Source: an uncultured Candidatus Saccharibacteria bacterium (lineage in GTDB: Bacteria; Patescibacteriota; Saccharimonadia; Saccharimonadales; Saccharimonadaceae). From it: DNA of 64,000 bases. The notes beneath the pieces were generated by a model that did not search any database, was not told the DNA's origin, and saw nothing but the letters and a program-made list of their open reading frames with translations. Each line of letters opens with the position of its first letter. The first letter of the stretch is position 1. Location of the stretch: the NCBI GenBank assembly GCA_937924995.1, contig CALEXY010000012.1, positions 1-64,000 of the forward strand, given 5' to 3'. Below are positions 32,706-41,654 of this stretch, in pieces. The position numbers and the translations under genes are program-made.

Positions 32706-33482
32706 TTATTCACGGACCTTTTTTGCAGTTTCAATGATACTGGTAAACGACTCAGAAACTAGTCCGGCACTACCGATTAGAAGCCCATTTACACCTGGCA
32801 CCGTGAGATAAGCACCGGCATTATTCGGATTGACACTGCCGCCAAAAAGTACAGGAATTTCAGCGACGGTTTCCGCGCCATAGACTGAAGTAAGTTGATC
32901 GCGAATAATTTTCACAGCGTCAGCAATTTCATCCGGGCTAGCGATATGGGCGGCCTTGGTGCTAGAAATAGCCCAAACTGGCTCATAGGCAATAATGCAT
33001 TTTTTAATATCGTCACTATCAATCTCGGAGAGACCACCAAAAATTTCATCACGCAAGACGTCGACGGTTTCACCAAAATTACGTTGACTTTCGGTCTCAC
33101 CGACACAAAGAATCGGAGTGATGCCATTACGAATTGCAGCGGCTACCTTCTGAGAAATCTCACGGTTGGTTTCACCGAAGACGAAACGACGCTCGGAATG
33201 ACCGATAATAGCGTAAGAAACTAGACCGCGGAGCTGAGCGATAGAGACCTCACCAGTGTATGCACCAAAGTCACGGTAATAGAAATTCTGAGCGGCAAGC
33301 TTGATCTTGGACTTGTTACGTTCAAGTTGGAGCGAAAGACTTGGGAGTGAAGTAAAACTTGGAGCAATCACAATTTCGAGGCCACGACTAGGTTTGATTT
33401 TTTTAAGTAATTTCTGCAAAAAGATAGAAGACTCACCGATGGTCAGATTCATCTTCCAGTTGCCCACAATATATGTTTTCAT
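32706..33482 (-). CDS. tpiA: Triosephosphate isomerase
   Basis: This glycolytic TIM barrel interconverts DHAP and glyceraldehyde-3-phosphate. The catalytic residues are visible: N8 and K10 (VGNWKMN), His in IGHSERR, Glu in AYEPVWAI, and the phosphate-binding FGGSVNPNN and GLLIGSAGL. It has 258 residues, the usual length. The ATG follows TGCTATAAT by 6 nt, so it is leaderless. It links sugar entry to the lower glycolysis enzymes in the window, gpmI and pgk. Confidence 0.97.
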   Translation of the reverse strand: MKTYIVGNWKMNLTIGESSIFLQKLLKKIKPSRGLEIVIAPSFTSLPSLSLQLERNKSKIKLAAQNFYYRDFGAYTGEVSIAQLRGLVSYAIIGHSERRFVFGETNREISQKVAAAIRNGITPILCVGETESQRNFGETVDVLRDEIFGGLSEIDSDDIKKCIIAYEPVWAISSTKAAHIASPDEIADAVKIIRDQLTSVYGAETVAEIPVLFGGSVNPNNAGAYLTVPGVNGLLIGSAGLVSESFTSIIETAKKVRE

Positions 33483-33497
33483 AATCTTATTATAGCA
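33483..33497 (-). promoter_or_regulatory. Leaderless extended -10 promoter of tpiA
   Basis: TGCTATAAT on the minus strand is followed by 6 nt (AAGATT) and the ATG at 33482. Confidence 0.75.
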
Positions 33498-33538
33498 TAA
33501 TCAGTTTGAGAATTTTAACCACAAAAAGTGAGTGTTTT

Positions 33539-33573
33539 TGCTATAATAAGCAAAAGAAATACCGCAGAGAGGA
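33539..33573 (+). promoter_or_regulatory. Promoter and ribosome site of the HAD gene
   Basis: TTGCTATAAT near 33538-33547 is followed by a leader with GAGAGGAAT before the ATG at 33580. Confidence 0.65.
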
Positions 33574-33579
33574 ATAGAG

Positions 33580-34383
33580 ATGAAGAAAGTATTATCCTTT
33601 GATATTGACCAAACCTTAAATATTGCCAAAACCCCAATTCCAGATGAAATGGCTTTATTACTTAGTGAATGTTTGAATGAATTTGAAATTTGTCCAATTT
33701 CGGGTCAGAAATTTGAGCAATTTTTAATTCAAATCGTGAATCGCCTAGTAGAGGTGGCGGATGTAACTCCAGCGCAACTGGCACATCTTCATCTTTTTGT
33801 GGCACAAGGCACACAATACTATCGCTACCAGCCAACCGCCAACGGCAACGATGGGTCAACTTACAATGAGAAGAACTGGGAGCAAGTTTATAATTATCCA
33901 TTAACCGAAGATGAGGTGGCAAAAATCACCGAAGCTCTGGAAAGTTCGGCCAAAGAAGTGGGGTATTGGGAAGAAGACAAGCTCCAGCCGGGTGACGAAA
34001 TTATCGAAAATCGTTTATCCCAGGTGACTTTCTCGGCGCTTGGGCAAAAAGCGGGTACTGAGGCGAAATACGCCTGGGATCCAGATTGCAAGAAGCGTAA
34101 CTTGATTGCTAAACTCGCCAAGGAAAAGGTACCGGACTTCTCTTTTGAGGTGGCTGGAACTACCAGTATTAACGCCTTCCGTGACGGATTAAATAAATCT
34201 TTCGGCATGAACCATTTGATGGAAGAATTGAATGTCGAAAAAGACGACATTCTCTATTTTGGCGATATGACGCAAGAAGGTGGTAACGACTATCCAGTGG
34301 TACAGATGGGCATCGATACAATTACGGTGCGTAGTCACGAAGATACCGAATTTGCTTTGAAAGGAATTTTGGGAGTACTATGA
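33580..34383 (+). CDS. HAD-superfamily sugar phosphatase / phosphomannomutase-like protein
   Basis: The 267-residue product belongs to the HAD type IIB (Cof/PMM) branch. Motif I is DIDQT with D8 and D10. The cap domain holds ENRLSQVTFSALGQKA, which resembles the eukaryotic-type phosphomannomutase segment. The late motif is FGDMTQEGGNDYPV, close to the PMM pattern FGDxTxxGGND. It may interconvert mannose-6-phosphate and mannose-1-phosphate or act as a sugar phosphatase. Sequence alone cannot separate these. Its stop overlaps the start of the PRC-barrel gene (ATGA), so the two are coupled. Confidence 0.82.
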   Translation: MKKVLSFDIDQTLNIAKTPIPDEMALLLSECLNEFEICPISGQKFEQFLIQIVNRLVEVADVTPAQLAHLHLFVAQGTQYYRYQPTANGNDGSTYNEKNWEQVYNYPLTEDEVAKITEALESSAKEVGYWEEDKLQPGDEIIENRLSQVTFSALGQKAGTEAKYAWDPDCKKRNLIAKLAKEKVPDFSFEVAGTTSINAFRDGLNKSFGMNHLMEELNVEKDDILYFGDMTQEGGNDYPVVQMGIDTITVRSHEDTEFALKGILGVL

Positions 34384-34946
34384 TTTTAGATGCTTCAAAA
34401 TTAATCGGATTTCGCATCTTAAGCTTAAGATCCGGTGGGGTGATCAGCACGATTGAATCAATCATTGTCGATCCGAATGATTTGAAGATTTTGGGATTTT
34501 TCCTGAATAAAAATACCGTGAGTTTTGACTCGGGAGTGATTTTGGATGTCCGTAGTGTACGAGAATTTTCTCACCTCGGAATGATTATTGATTCAGACGA
34601 AGAGCTACTCAACGTGGGAGATGTAGTAAAAATCGATGAAATGGTGAAACTGAATTTTCAGCCAATCAATTTCAAGGTAAAGACCCAAAGCAAGAATAGC
34701 GTAGGGACAGTAATAGATTACACGGTCGATGTAAACGATTTTTATATTCAGCAACTAATCGTGAAGCGTCCAATGCTGAAGTCATTCATTGACCCAGAAT
34801 TGATCATTAATCGTTCGGAAATTCTAGAGATTAATGACGAAGCAATCATCGTAAAGGATGAGCTAGCTAAACAAAAGGGCCGCGAAAAACTAGAGCAAGA
34901 AGAATTCGTACCGAACTTCGTCAATCCGTTCCGCCAAAATGACTAG
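34380..34946 (+). CDS. PRC-barrel domain protein
   Basis: The 188-residue product has two PRC-barrel-like units: about 3-75 (LIGFRILSLRSGGVISTIES, VDPNDLKILGFFLNK) and about 88-165 (NSVGTVIDYTVDVNDFYIQQLIV). PRC barrels occur in RimM and in proteins of unknown role that bind RNA or proteins. The N-terminal RimM domain is missing here, so it is not RimM. Translational coupling to the HAD enzyme suggests a functional tie that cannot be named. No hairpin terminator separates it from the convergent recX. Confidence 0.8.
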   Translation: MILDASKLIGFRILSLRSGGVISTIESIIVDPNDLKILGFFLNKNTVSFDSGVILDVRSVREFSHLGMIIDSDEELLNVGDVVKIDEMVKLNFQPINFKVKTQSKNSVGTVIDYTVDVNDFYIQQLIVKRPMLKSFIDPELIINRSEILEINDEAIIVKDELAKQKGREKLEQEEFVPNFVNPFRQND

Positions 34947-34961
34947 TTAAAAGGTTTAATT

Positions 34962-35822
34962 TTAATCTTGAAGATTTTCAGTATCGACTACCGAAAGTTT
35001 GGATTTTATTAGATCATAGGAAAAACCCTGACGAACGAGATAGGCCATTAGTTTTTCTCGGGTAATCGGGCGACGTAATTTCTTCTCGATCATTTTATCG
35101 ATTTCAGTATCATCTTCGCGCTGAGAAAAAAGCTCATCACTCTCAAGTACTTCGCGCACCAGAGATTCAGAAATTCCCTTGCCTTTAAGTTCGTAGAATA
35201 GTTTTTTTCGACTAATTCCCTTGCTTTGATTACGATTATCAATATAAAAACGCGTAAAGTTGTAGTCAGAAAGAAATTTTTCCTGTTTCAAACGCTCAAC
35301 TACGAGATTAATCTGGGTTTCCGTAATCTCTGCGCCGGGCTTGGTGGGGAGATTAAGGGATTTACGGCCGGTATATTCATAGGTGTTATTTTCTGTGAAA
35401 TCAATTTCGCGAATCTTTTCATTCTGAGCACGAACATTTTTTCGCATTTCTTGAATTTTAGCACGGTATTCTTCATCCTCGGCTAGGCGTTTTTTAAAAT
35501 TATCATACTTTATCTGTGACTGACGACGACGAAGTTGCTTGCGATGCAAATAGTCGCGAATCTCCTTTTCAGAATGTGGGCGTGACAGACAATACTCTAA
35601 GGTAGATTGATAGAGTTTATCTAGTGAAGAAAGCGCAACTAGTTCGGCGATACGTTCTTCCGTGAGTACGTCGCCGACTTTGAGGTTTTTCTCAGAAAAA
35701 ACCTTGAAACTGAGTGAGCACAAAAATTTATGATTAACAAAAATATTAATACGATTCGGATCTTTGACGCCCGGTTTGAGTTGCGAAATTTTCTGAAAAG
35801 TTTCCAGAGTGAGAGCGGTCAC
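34962..35822 (-). CDS. recX: RecX regulatory protein with a charged insertion
   Basis: RecX binds RecA filaments and limits their activity. The 286-residue product shows the three-helix RecX repeats: the first near residues 70-100 (SLDKLYQSTLEYCLSRPHSEKEIRDYL), then repeats at about 165-220 (FLSDYNFTRFYIDNRNQS) and 240-280 (ITREKLMAYLVRQGFSYDLI). Between them, residues ~100-165 form a long charged insertion (KKRLAEDEEYRAKIQEMRKN) that lengthens the protein. The start is a GTG overlapping the recA stop by one base (TAGTG), so recX is translated with recA as in many bacteria. Confidence 0.9.
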   Translation of the reverse strand: MTALTLETFQKISQLKPGVKDPNRINIFVNHKFLCSLSFKVFSEKNLKVGDVLTEERIAELVALSSLDKLYQSTLEYCLSRPHSEKEIRDYLHRKQLRRRQSQIKYDNFKKRLAEDEEYRAKIQEMRKNVRAQNEKIREIDFTENNTYEYTGRKSLNLPTKPGAEITETQINLVVERLKQEKFLSDYNFTRFYIDNRNQSKGISRKKLFYELKGKGISESLVREVLESDELFSQREDDTEIDKMIEKKLRRPITREKLMAYLVRQGFSYDLIKSKLSVVDTENLQD

Positions 35823-36844
35823 TATTCGCTCGCTTCGGCTTTTTCGCGAACTTTTTGCTCAATTTCAGCGAAGAATTCTGGCTTTTCTTTAAGTACGCGC
35901 TTCACAGCTTCACGACCTTGGCCAATAGTTTCACCGTTGTACTTAATAAAGGCACCAGCCTTATCGAAGACACCATATTGTACAGCGAGATCGAGTACGT
36001 CACCAACCTTGGAAACACCTTCGTTATACATAATATCAAATTCGGCAGAGCGGAATGGGGCGGCAATCTTATTCTTCACGACCTTAATCTTGGTGCGGTT
36101 ACCGATGATATTTTCACCATCTTTAATCTGACCGATACGACGAATGTCGATACGGACGGAAGCGTAGAACTTCAGAGCATTACCACCAGTGGTAGTTTCA
36201 GGATTACCGAACATCACGCCAATCTTCATACGAATCTGGTTAATGAAAATAACAGTAGCTTTAGACTTGGAAATAATCGCAGTGAGCTTACGCATGGCTT
36301 GGGACATCAAACGAGCTTGAAGACCCATCTGAGCATCACCCATATCACCATCAATTTCAGCCTGAGGCACAAGTGCGGCAACAGAGTCGACCACGATAAG
36401 ATCGACGGCATTCGAGCGGACGAGGGTTTCACAAATTTCGAGAGCCTGCTCACCATTGTCTGGCTGAGAAATCAAAAGATTATCCACGTCAACACCAATA
36501 CGCTTAGCATAGGATGGATCAAGGGCGTGCTCAGCATCGATGAAGGCGGCCTGACCACCAGTTTTTTGGATTTCAGCGATGGCGTGCAGTGCCAAGGTGG
36601 TTTTACCTGAAGATTCTGGGCCGTAGATTTCAATAATACGACCCTTAGGATAGCCACCACCTAAAGCTAAATCAAGTGAAAGTGAGCCTGACTTCAAAAG
36701 TTCAACATCGATATTGCGATTATCACCTAGTTTCATGATGGAACCATCGCCGAATTGCTTAGTAATTTGAGCAATAGCAAGCTTTAAGGCTTCGGATTTT
36801 CCGTTTTCAGCATCAGTTTTTTTAGTTTCTTTTTCTTTGACCAT
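35822..36844 (-). CDS. recA: Recombinase RecA
   Basis: This ATP-dependent strand-exchange protein serves homologous recombination and repair. Walker A is at 75-83 (GPESSGKTT) and Walker B is in the segment DLIVVDSVAAL. Loop L1 is EIDGDMGDAQMGLQARLMSQ and the L2 region is MKIGVMFGNPETTTGGNALKFY. The 340-residue length is typical. The start ATG has GGAGGAATT upstream. The 186-bp upstream region holds a perfect 6+3+6 palindrome at 36891-36905 that could be an operator. recX follows with a one-base overlap. Confidence 0.98.
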   Translation of the reverse strand: MVKEKETKKTDAENGKSEALKLAIAQITKQFGDGSIMKLGDNRNIDVELLKSGSLSLDLALGGGYPKGRIIEIYGPESSGKTTLALHAIAEIQKTGGQAAFIDAEHALDPSYAKRIGVDVDNLLISQPDNGEQALEICETLVRSNAVDLIVVDSVAALVPQAEIDGDMGDAQMGLQARLMSQAMRKLTAIISKSKATVIFINQIRMKIGVMFGNPETTTGGNALKFYASVRIDIRRIGQIKDGENIIGNRTKIKVVKNKIAAPFRSAEFDIMYNEGVSKVGDVLDLAVQYGVFDKAGAFIKYNGETIGQGREAVKRVLKEKPEFFAEIEQKVREKAEASE

Positions 36845-36890
36845 AATTCCTCCGTTATTTATCGAATTTCTGTAAAATTACTCTGTAAAA

Positions 36891-36905
36891 TCGTTCTTGG
36901 AACGA
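36891..36905. promoter_or_regulatory. Perfect palindrome upstream of recA, candidate operator
   Basis: TCGTTC-TTG-GAACGA lies about 50 bp before the recA ATG, where a damage-response repressor might bind. It does not match the Bacillus-type LexA box (CGAAC-N4-GTTCG) in arm order. Confidence 0.45.
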
Positions 36906-37030
36906 GAATTTAATGGGTATACATATGATATTCTCCTTGCATCTCGGAAAAATAAACTTTACCTCACTTTTTCTATTTTAAGAATACGCTAGTCGAGAAG
37001 TAAAATCAATGGAAAAAGCAGATTTGTCGA

Positions 37031-38323
37031 TTATTTGACAATGGCGAATTTATTTTTGCCACGCTTTAAAATAGCGAAGGAAGAAATTTGATAGGATGGG
37101 TCTTGAATTTTCTGATTATTTACAGAGATAGCATTACCTAAGATCAAAGTTTTAGCTTCAGAACGAGAGCTCACCAAACCAAGCTCAACGAGAGCGTCAA
37201 TTAAATTAATTTCGCTGCCATCAAGATTCAAATGTGGCAGGAGGATAGTGATGCTTTCGATTTCCGATTCAGAAAGAGTCTCCACCTTACGACCACCGAA
37301 GAGTAATTCAGTGAGAGTAATCACCGCGGCGGCAGAAGATTTACCGTGAACCACCTCGGTGGCACCACGAGCAAGGGCTTTTTGGGCAATGCGAAGTTCG
37401 GGATGAACTTGATGCTCGGCAAGAATCTGATCAATTTCGTCTTTCGAAAGAACGGTGTAGATTTTAATCAAAGATTCGACTGCTTGGTCGGACTGATTAA
37501 GCCAGAATTGATAAAAATCAAAGATAGAAGTGTAATTACCGGAACCATTATCCTGACTAGCGAGCCAGATAGCATTTCCCTCAGATTTACCAAATTTACG
37601 ACCAGTTACCGGATCAATGACGAGCGGGGTAGACCAAACATCGGCGCGACCACCTTCGAGGCGCTTAATCAGATGAACACCAGAGGAAGCATTGCCGAAT
37701 TGATCAGCGCCACAAAGTTGCAGATCAATGCCATAATGACGATAGAGATGAAGAAAATCATAACCCTGAATTAAAGAGTAAGAAAATTCCGCGTAAGAGA
37801 TACCAGAGCCGCCTTCGCCGATACGGTTTTGGATAAATTTACGGTCGAGAAGCTGAGTCATGGAAAAGTTTTTCCCGACTTCACGCAAAAAATCTAAGAA
37901 ATTAATATTTTTAAACCAGTCATAGTTATCAACTAGGCGTAATTCATAGTGATCATTGTCTGGATCGCCGTCATTACGCGTATCAGCAGCACCATCAAAA
38001 CTAATCACATTAGCCATTTGACGACGAATGCATTCCTTGTTGTGTGCAACTTCTTCGAGAGGCTTTAATTCACGTTCACCATTTTCCTTCGGGTCACCGA
38101 TTTGGCCGGTAGCACCACCAACGAGAAGAGTTGGTTCATAACCGTGACGCACGAAACAGGCACACATCATAAGGGCGGCGAGATTGCCAATAGTTAAAGA
38201 GTCAGCTGAAGGGTCGGCGCCAAAATAAAACCTTTTATTTTCTTTTTCATCAAGTTCGGAAGGATTAGTAAAGCTATTTTCGGCGGCGAAACCACGCCAG
38301 ATGAGTTCTTCGGATAATTTCAT
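37031..38323 (-). CDS. tyrS: Tyrosyl-tRNA synthetase
   Basis: This class I enzyme charges tRNA-Tyr. The HIGH-type motif reads FGADPSADSLTIGNLAAL (about 33-50). The tyrosine pocket segment is SYSLIQGYDFLHLY, the KMSKS-type motif is KFGKSEGNAIWL (about 242-253), and a C-terminal S4 RNA-binding domain spans about 365-430. At 430 residues it is a full-length bacterial TyrRS. The start lies 6 nt after TGTTAAAAT, so it is predicted leaderless. Its promoter lies back to back with that of the class A PBP gene. Confidence 0.97.
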   Translation of the reverse strand: MKLSEELIWRGFAAENSFTNPSELDEKENKRFYFGADPSADSLTIGNLAALMMCACFVRHGYEPTLLVGGATGQIGDPKENGERELKPLEEVAHNKECIRRQMANVISFDGAADTRNDGDPDNDHYELRLVDNYDWFKNINFLDFLREVGKNFSMTQLLDRKFIQNRIGEGGSGISYAEFSYSLIQGYDFLHLYRHYGIDLQLCGADQFGNASSGVHLIKRLEGGRADVWSTPLVIDPVTGRKFGKSEGNAIWLASQDNGSGNYTSIFDFYQFWLNQSDQAVESLIKIYTVLSKDEIDQILAEHQVHPELRIAQKALARGATEVVHGKSSAAAVITLTELLFGGRKVETLSESEIESITILLPHLNLDGSEINLIDALVELGLVSSRSEAKTLILGNAISVNNQKIQDPSYQISSFAILKRGKNKFAIVK

Positions 38324-38338
38324 AAGTATATTTTAACA
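38324..38338 (-). promoter_or_regulatory. Leaderless extended -10 promoter of tyrS
   Basis: TGTTAAAAT on the minus strand is followed by 6 nt (ATACTT) and the ATG at 38323. Confidence 0.72.
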
Positions 38339-38348
38339 TTTTTTCTTG

Positions 38349-38383
38349 TGTTATAATTAAATTCTGAATAAATAAGTGGAGGA
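38349..38383 (+). promoter_or_regulatory. Promoter and deciding ribosome site of the class A PBP gene
   Basis: TGTTATAAT (38349-38357) is the -10. GGAGGA (38378-38383) lies 4-5 nt before the GTG at 38388 and decides that start over an in-frame GTG at 38376. Confidence 0.7.
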
Positions 38384-38387
38384 CTGC

Positions 38388-41300
38388 GTGACAGACTCAA
38401 AATCCAATTCAAAAAGTGCGAACATAAAAAATAATTCTAAACAAACTGCGGCGAATAAAACTAATTCCATGCACGAATTTTTGTTGAATAAAAATTCTTC
38501 TCGTTTTATAACGAATAAACAACCTGTTAAGCTGGTTTCTCCAGGCGAAAAACTACGTCAACCGATGAAGCGTGAAGCTACGCCGATGAAACAATATTTA
38601 ACGACTCGTGAAGAAAAAATTTTTACTAATAATAGAGAGAAAAAGCTTCCAATAGGTGGGATATCCAACCTAAAAAACGAGACTAAATTACGCGAGGAGA
38701 ATACCCCAAAACCAACAGAAAATGCTACAATAAAAGTACAAAGCAATAATGTTAATTTAGTTACAGAATCCAAGGAAATGAATAAAACTTCGGCAAAAAA
38801 TAGCAAGGATAAACCAAAGGCACCAAAAAAATCACCTTTTATGAAGAGTGATCGTAAGATGAATGTCTACTCTAGCTTGGTTTACAAAAACAAAATGAAG
38901 CAGGAAGCTAAGGCAAGACGTGAAGCAGAAGAATTAGCCAAACTGCCAAAAGAACCAGTAAAGCGCTTCTTTGCTAAACTTGCGCCAAAACGCGTAATTC
39001 GCAATCTCTTCTCGAAGAAGGGTTTGTTTATGCTTTTGAAGCTTGGGGCAGCCATGTTCCTCATTGCAATCATTGCGATTGGTGGTTTATTCCTCTATTT
39101 CAAGAAGGACCTAGATGAGATTCGCCTTGATCAAATGAAAGTAACCGGTACAGTAAACACCTATTTGGACCGCAATGGACAGACTCTTTGGGAAGATAAA
39201 GGTGACGGTGATTATCGTCTGGTGGTGGAAGGAGATAATATTTCTACCTATATGCGCCAAGCGACGGTAGCCATTGAGGACCGCGACTTTTATAACCACC
39301 CAGGTGTAAATTTCTCAGCATTGATTCGTGCAGCGCTTTCAACCGTGACTGGACGTGGCGTGCAAGGTGGTTCGACTTTGACTCAGCAGCTAATTAAGCA
39401 GGTTTATTTTGCAGACGAAGCTGGCAACCGTACGGTTTCTGGCTTACCTCGTAAGATTAAGGAAATGATTTTGGCGCTCGAGGTCGAGAAGATGTATTCG
39501 AAAGAGCAAATCATTACCATGTATCTCAATGAATCGCCTTATGGTGGTCGTCGTAACGGGGTAGAAAGTGCGGCACAAGCTTATTTCAAAAAATCAGCCA
39601 AAGATTTGACCCTCGGTGAATCAGCATTGCTCGCTTCAATTCCGAATAACCCGACTTTACTTAGCCCATATAATACTGCTTACAATAAATCCCTGATTGA
39701 ACGTCAACACAAGACTCTCGACGTGATGGTAAAGATGGGGTATATCACTGAAGAGCAAGCTAAAGCGGCCAAAGAAGAAAAAGTTCTTGAGTCGATCCAG
39801 CCAGAATCTAGCCGTTATACTGACATTAAGGCTCCTCATTTCGTGCTTGAAGTGAAGCGCCAGCTAGAGGAAAAATATGGCGTGAAGACGATGCGCGCAG
39901 GTGGTTTCACGATCAAGACCAGCCTAGATCTGAAGGCTCAGGAATATGCGGAGAAGGCAGTAGCTAACGGTTCTGCATTGATGTACCAAAATGGCAGTGA
40001 CAATATTTCACTCTCTTCTGTCGATGTGGAAACCGGACAAGTGATTGCAATGGTAGGTTCTGCTGACTGGAACAAACCGGTCTATGGCGAAGTAAACGCT
40101 TCCACTTCACTACTCGAACCAGGTTCATCAATTAAGCCAATTTTGGACTACGCTCCACTCTTCAAACAGCGTGAAGGGGTGAACTATGGTGCTGGTTCGA
40201 TTTTGAAAGATGAAAATATCGACAATTTCTATTGTGCGGGTTTCACTGGTAACTGTAAACTTCGTAACTACACGGGCGCCTTCTATGGCAATACTTCCAT
40301 TCGCAAAGCCTTGGCCAACTCTTTGAATATTCCAGCGGTAAAAGCCCTCTACATCAACGGTATCGAAGATAGCATTAAGACTGCACATGATTTAGGTGAC
40401 ATATCATATTGTACGGATACTTCTGGTGGCCTCTCGATCGCGATTGGTTCGGGTTGTACCGTTAAACTGATTGAGCACGCGAATACTTATGCTTCCCTGG
40501 CTCGTGGTGGTGTATATAAACCACTTTCATACATCCTAGAAGTCAAAAACGGTTCAGGTGATGTACTCGAAAAATGGGAAGATACCTCTGGTAATCGTGT
40601 ACTTGACTCCCAGGTCGCTTACATGGTTTCTGACATTCTCAGTGACACCTCTGCTCGCTCAATGGTCTTCGGGAGCTTAGGTGCGTCATTCGGTTTTGTG
40701 GTGCCTGGAGTTTGGACTGCGACCAAAACCGGTACAACCACAACTAATGTTTCGACCGTAACGAAAGACTCTCTCATTGCCTCTTATTCACCAGTGGTTG
40801 CAACAGTGGTCTGGAATGGTAACCACGATGGCCGCGGTTTAACGAACTCTTCAAACACAGTCGTGCGTCGCGTAGCCAATGACTACATGGAGCCTGTACA
40901 TAAGGATGTTTATGCCAATGCCGGCAAGTGGAAGTCTGGAGACAAGATCCAAAAACCAGCTGGAATTCAAACGCTTACCGTAAGTGGAATTACTGATATT
41001 TTCCCAAGTTGGTTCAATAATAAGACCTCGGGTGCTCAGACTGAAAAAATGAAGTTTAACCGCATCAACAAACACAAAGCTTCTGATTGTACTGACCCAA
41101 GCTTAATCGAAGAAGTAGATATCAGCTTTACCATTGACCCAATTTCGAAGAATAAGAGCTTTGCCAAATCTGCTGACGGCTATGACCCATTCACCACAGA
41201 TGACTGTTCCTATCGTGCACCTACGGTAAGGATTAAAAATAGTACGATTAACAGTGGCTCGGTACTGAAGTTTGAAGCAAAAGCAGGTTCTGAACAATTA

Positions 41301-41462
41301 GACAGCTACACGGTTTCCGTAGATGGCACAGTAGTAGCTTCTGGAACCGCCCAAGCTGGCGACAATACTACAACCTACACAATGACCGGAAGTGAAACTT
41401 CTATCGTAGTAACATTAAAAGATAGCGCTGGTAGCACCGTTACTAGTAAATTAGGCTCATAA
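38388..41462 (+). CDS. Class A penicillin-binding protein (transglycosylase / transpeptidase)
   Basis: This bifunctional wall synthase has 1024 residues from the GTG start. It has a ~210-residue basic, disordered cytoplasmic N-terminus and a membrane segment (about 213-238). The glycosyltransferase family 51 domain (about 250-430) has the catalytic Glu at ~297 (AIEDRDFYNHPG) and the motif GGSTLTQQLIKQ. The transpeptidase domain has the SxxK serine at ~580 (GSSIKPI), an SxN box in ANSLNIP and KTG in ATKTGTTTT. A C-terminal Ig-like tail follows (about 940-1024). The N-terminal extension is unusually long. It pairs functionally with murA, murB and the SLT hydrolase in this window. Confidence 0.95.
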   Translation: MTDSKSNSKSANIKNNSKQTAANKTNSMHEFLLNKNSSRFITNKQPVKLVSPGEKLRQPMKREATPMKQYLTTREEKIFTNNREKKLPIGGISNLKNETKLREENTPKPTENATIKVQSNNVNLVTESKEMNKTSAKNSKDKPKAPKKSPFMKSDRKMNVYSSLVYKNKMKQEAKARREAEELAKLPKEPVKRFFAKLAPKRVIRNLFSKKGLFMLLKLGAAMFLIAIIAIGGLFLYFKKDLDEIRLDQMKVTGTVNTYLDRNGQTLWEDKGDGDYRLVVEGDNISTYMRQATVAIEDRDFYNHPGVNFSALIRAALSTVTGRGVQGGSTLTQQLIKQVYFADEAGNRTVSGLPRKIKEMILALEVEKMYSKEQIITMYLNESPYGGRRNGVESAAQAYFKKSAKDLTLGESALLASIPNNPTLLSPYNTAYNKSLIERQHKTLDVMVKMGYITEEQAKAAKEEKVLESIQPESSRYTDIKAPHFVLEVKRQLEEKYGVKTMRAGGFTIKTSLDLKAQEYAEKAVANGSALMYQNGSDNISLSSVDVETGQVIAMVGSADWNKPVYGEVNASTSLLEPGSSIKPILDYAPLFKQREGVNYGAGSILKDENIDNFYCAGFTGNCKLRNYTGAFYGNTSIRKALANSLNIPAVKALYINGIEDSIKTAHDLGDISYCTDTSGGLSIAIGSGCTVKLIEHANTYASLARGGVYKPLSYILEVKNGSGDVLEKWEDTSGNRVLDSQVAYMVSDILSDTSARSMVFGSLGASFGFVVPGVWTATKTGTTTTNVSTVTKDSLIASYSPVVATVVWNGNHDGRGLTNSSNTVVRRVANDYMEPVHKDVYANAGKWKSGDKIQKPAGIQTLTVSGITDIFPSWFNNKTSGAQTEKMKFNRINKHKASDCTDPSLIEEVDISFTIDPISKNKSFAKSADGYDPFTTDDCSYRAPTVRIKNSTINSGSVLKFEAKAGSEQLDSYTVSVDGTVVASGTAQAGDNTTTYTMTGSETSIVVTLKDSAGSTVTSKLGS

Positions 41463-41483
41463 ACTGAGTTTAAATTTAATAAA

Positions 41484-41512
41484 TTCTAGCTCCATTTATT
41501 ATGGAGCTAGAA
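41484..41512 (+). terminator. Hairpin after the PBP gene
   Basis: A perfect 12-bp stem TTCTAGCTCCAT / ATGGAGCTAGAA with a 5-nt loop lacks a proper T-run (CCTTTAGG follows), so it may stabilise the mRNA more than terminate. Confidence 0.6.
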
Positions 41513-41587
41513 CCTTTAGGCAGAAATTATGAAATTTCTGGATAGTAAAAATTACATAAGATTTTTTGGTATTATTTCTTAATCGGT

Positions 41588-41650
41588 GATACAATAGCTT
41601 CGGATACCGAGGGGGATGTGCTTAGATATTTTTTAACATAATAAGAAAGG
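41588..41650 (+). promoter_or_regulatory. Promoter and leader of the PIN-TRAM gene
   Basis: The -10 TGATACAAT lies near 41588-41596. A ~55-nt leader follows with a small hairpin (TCGG / CCGA) and the ribosome site AAGAAAGG before the ATG at 41655. Confidence 0.55.
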
Positions 41651-41654
41651 TTTT

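Noticed and set aside
36905..36945. Four-codon leader peptide (MYTH) with a Shine-Dalgarno-like site upstream of recA
   Set aside because: Too short to support, no codon bias, and no attenuator structure after it.
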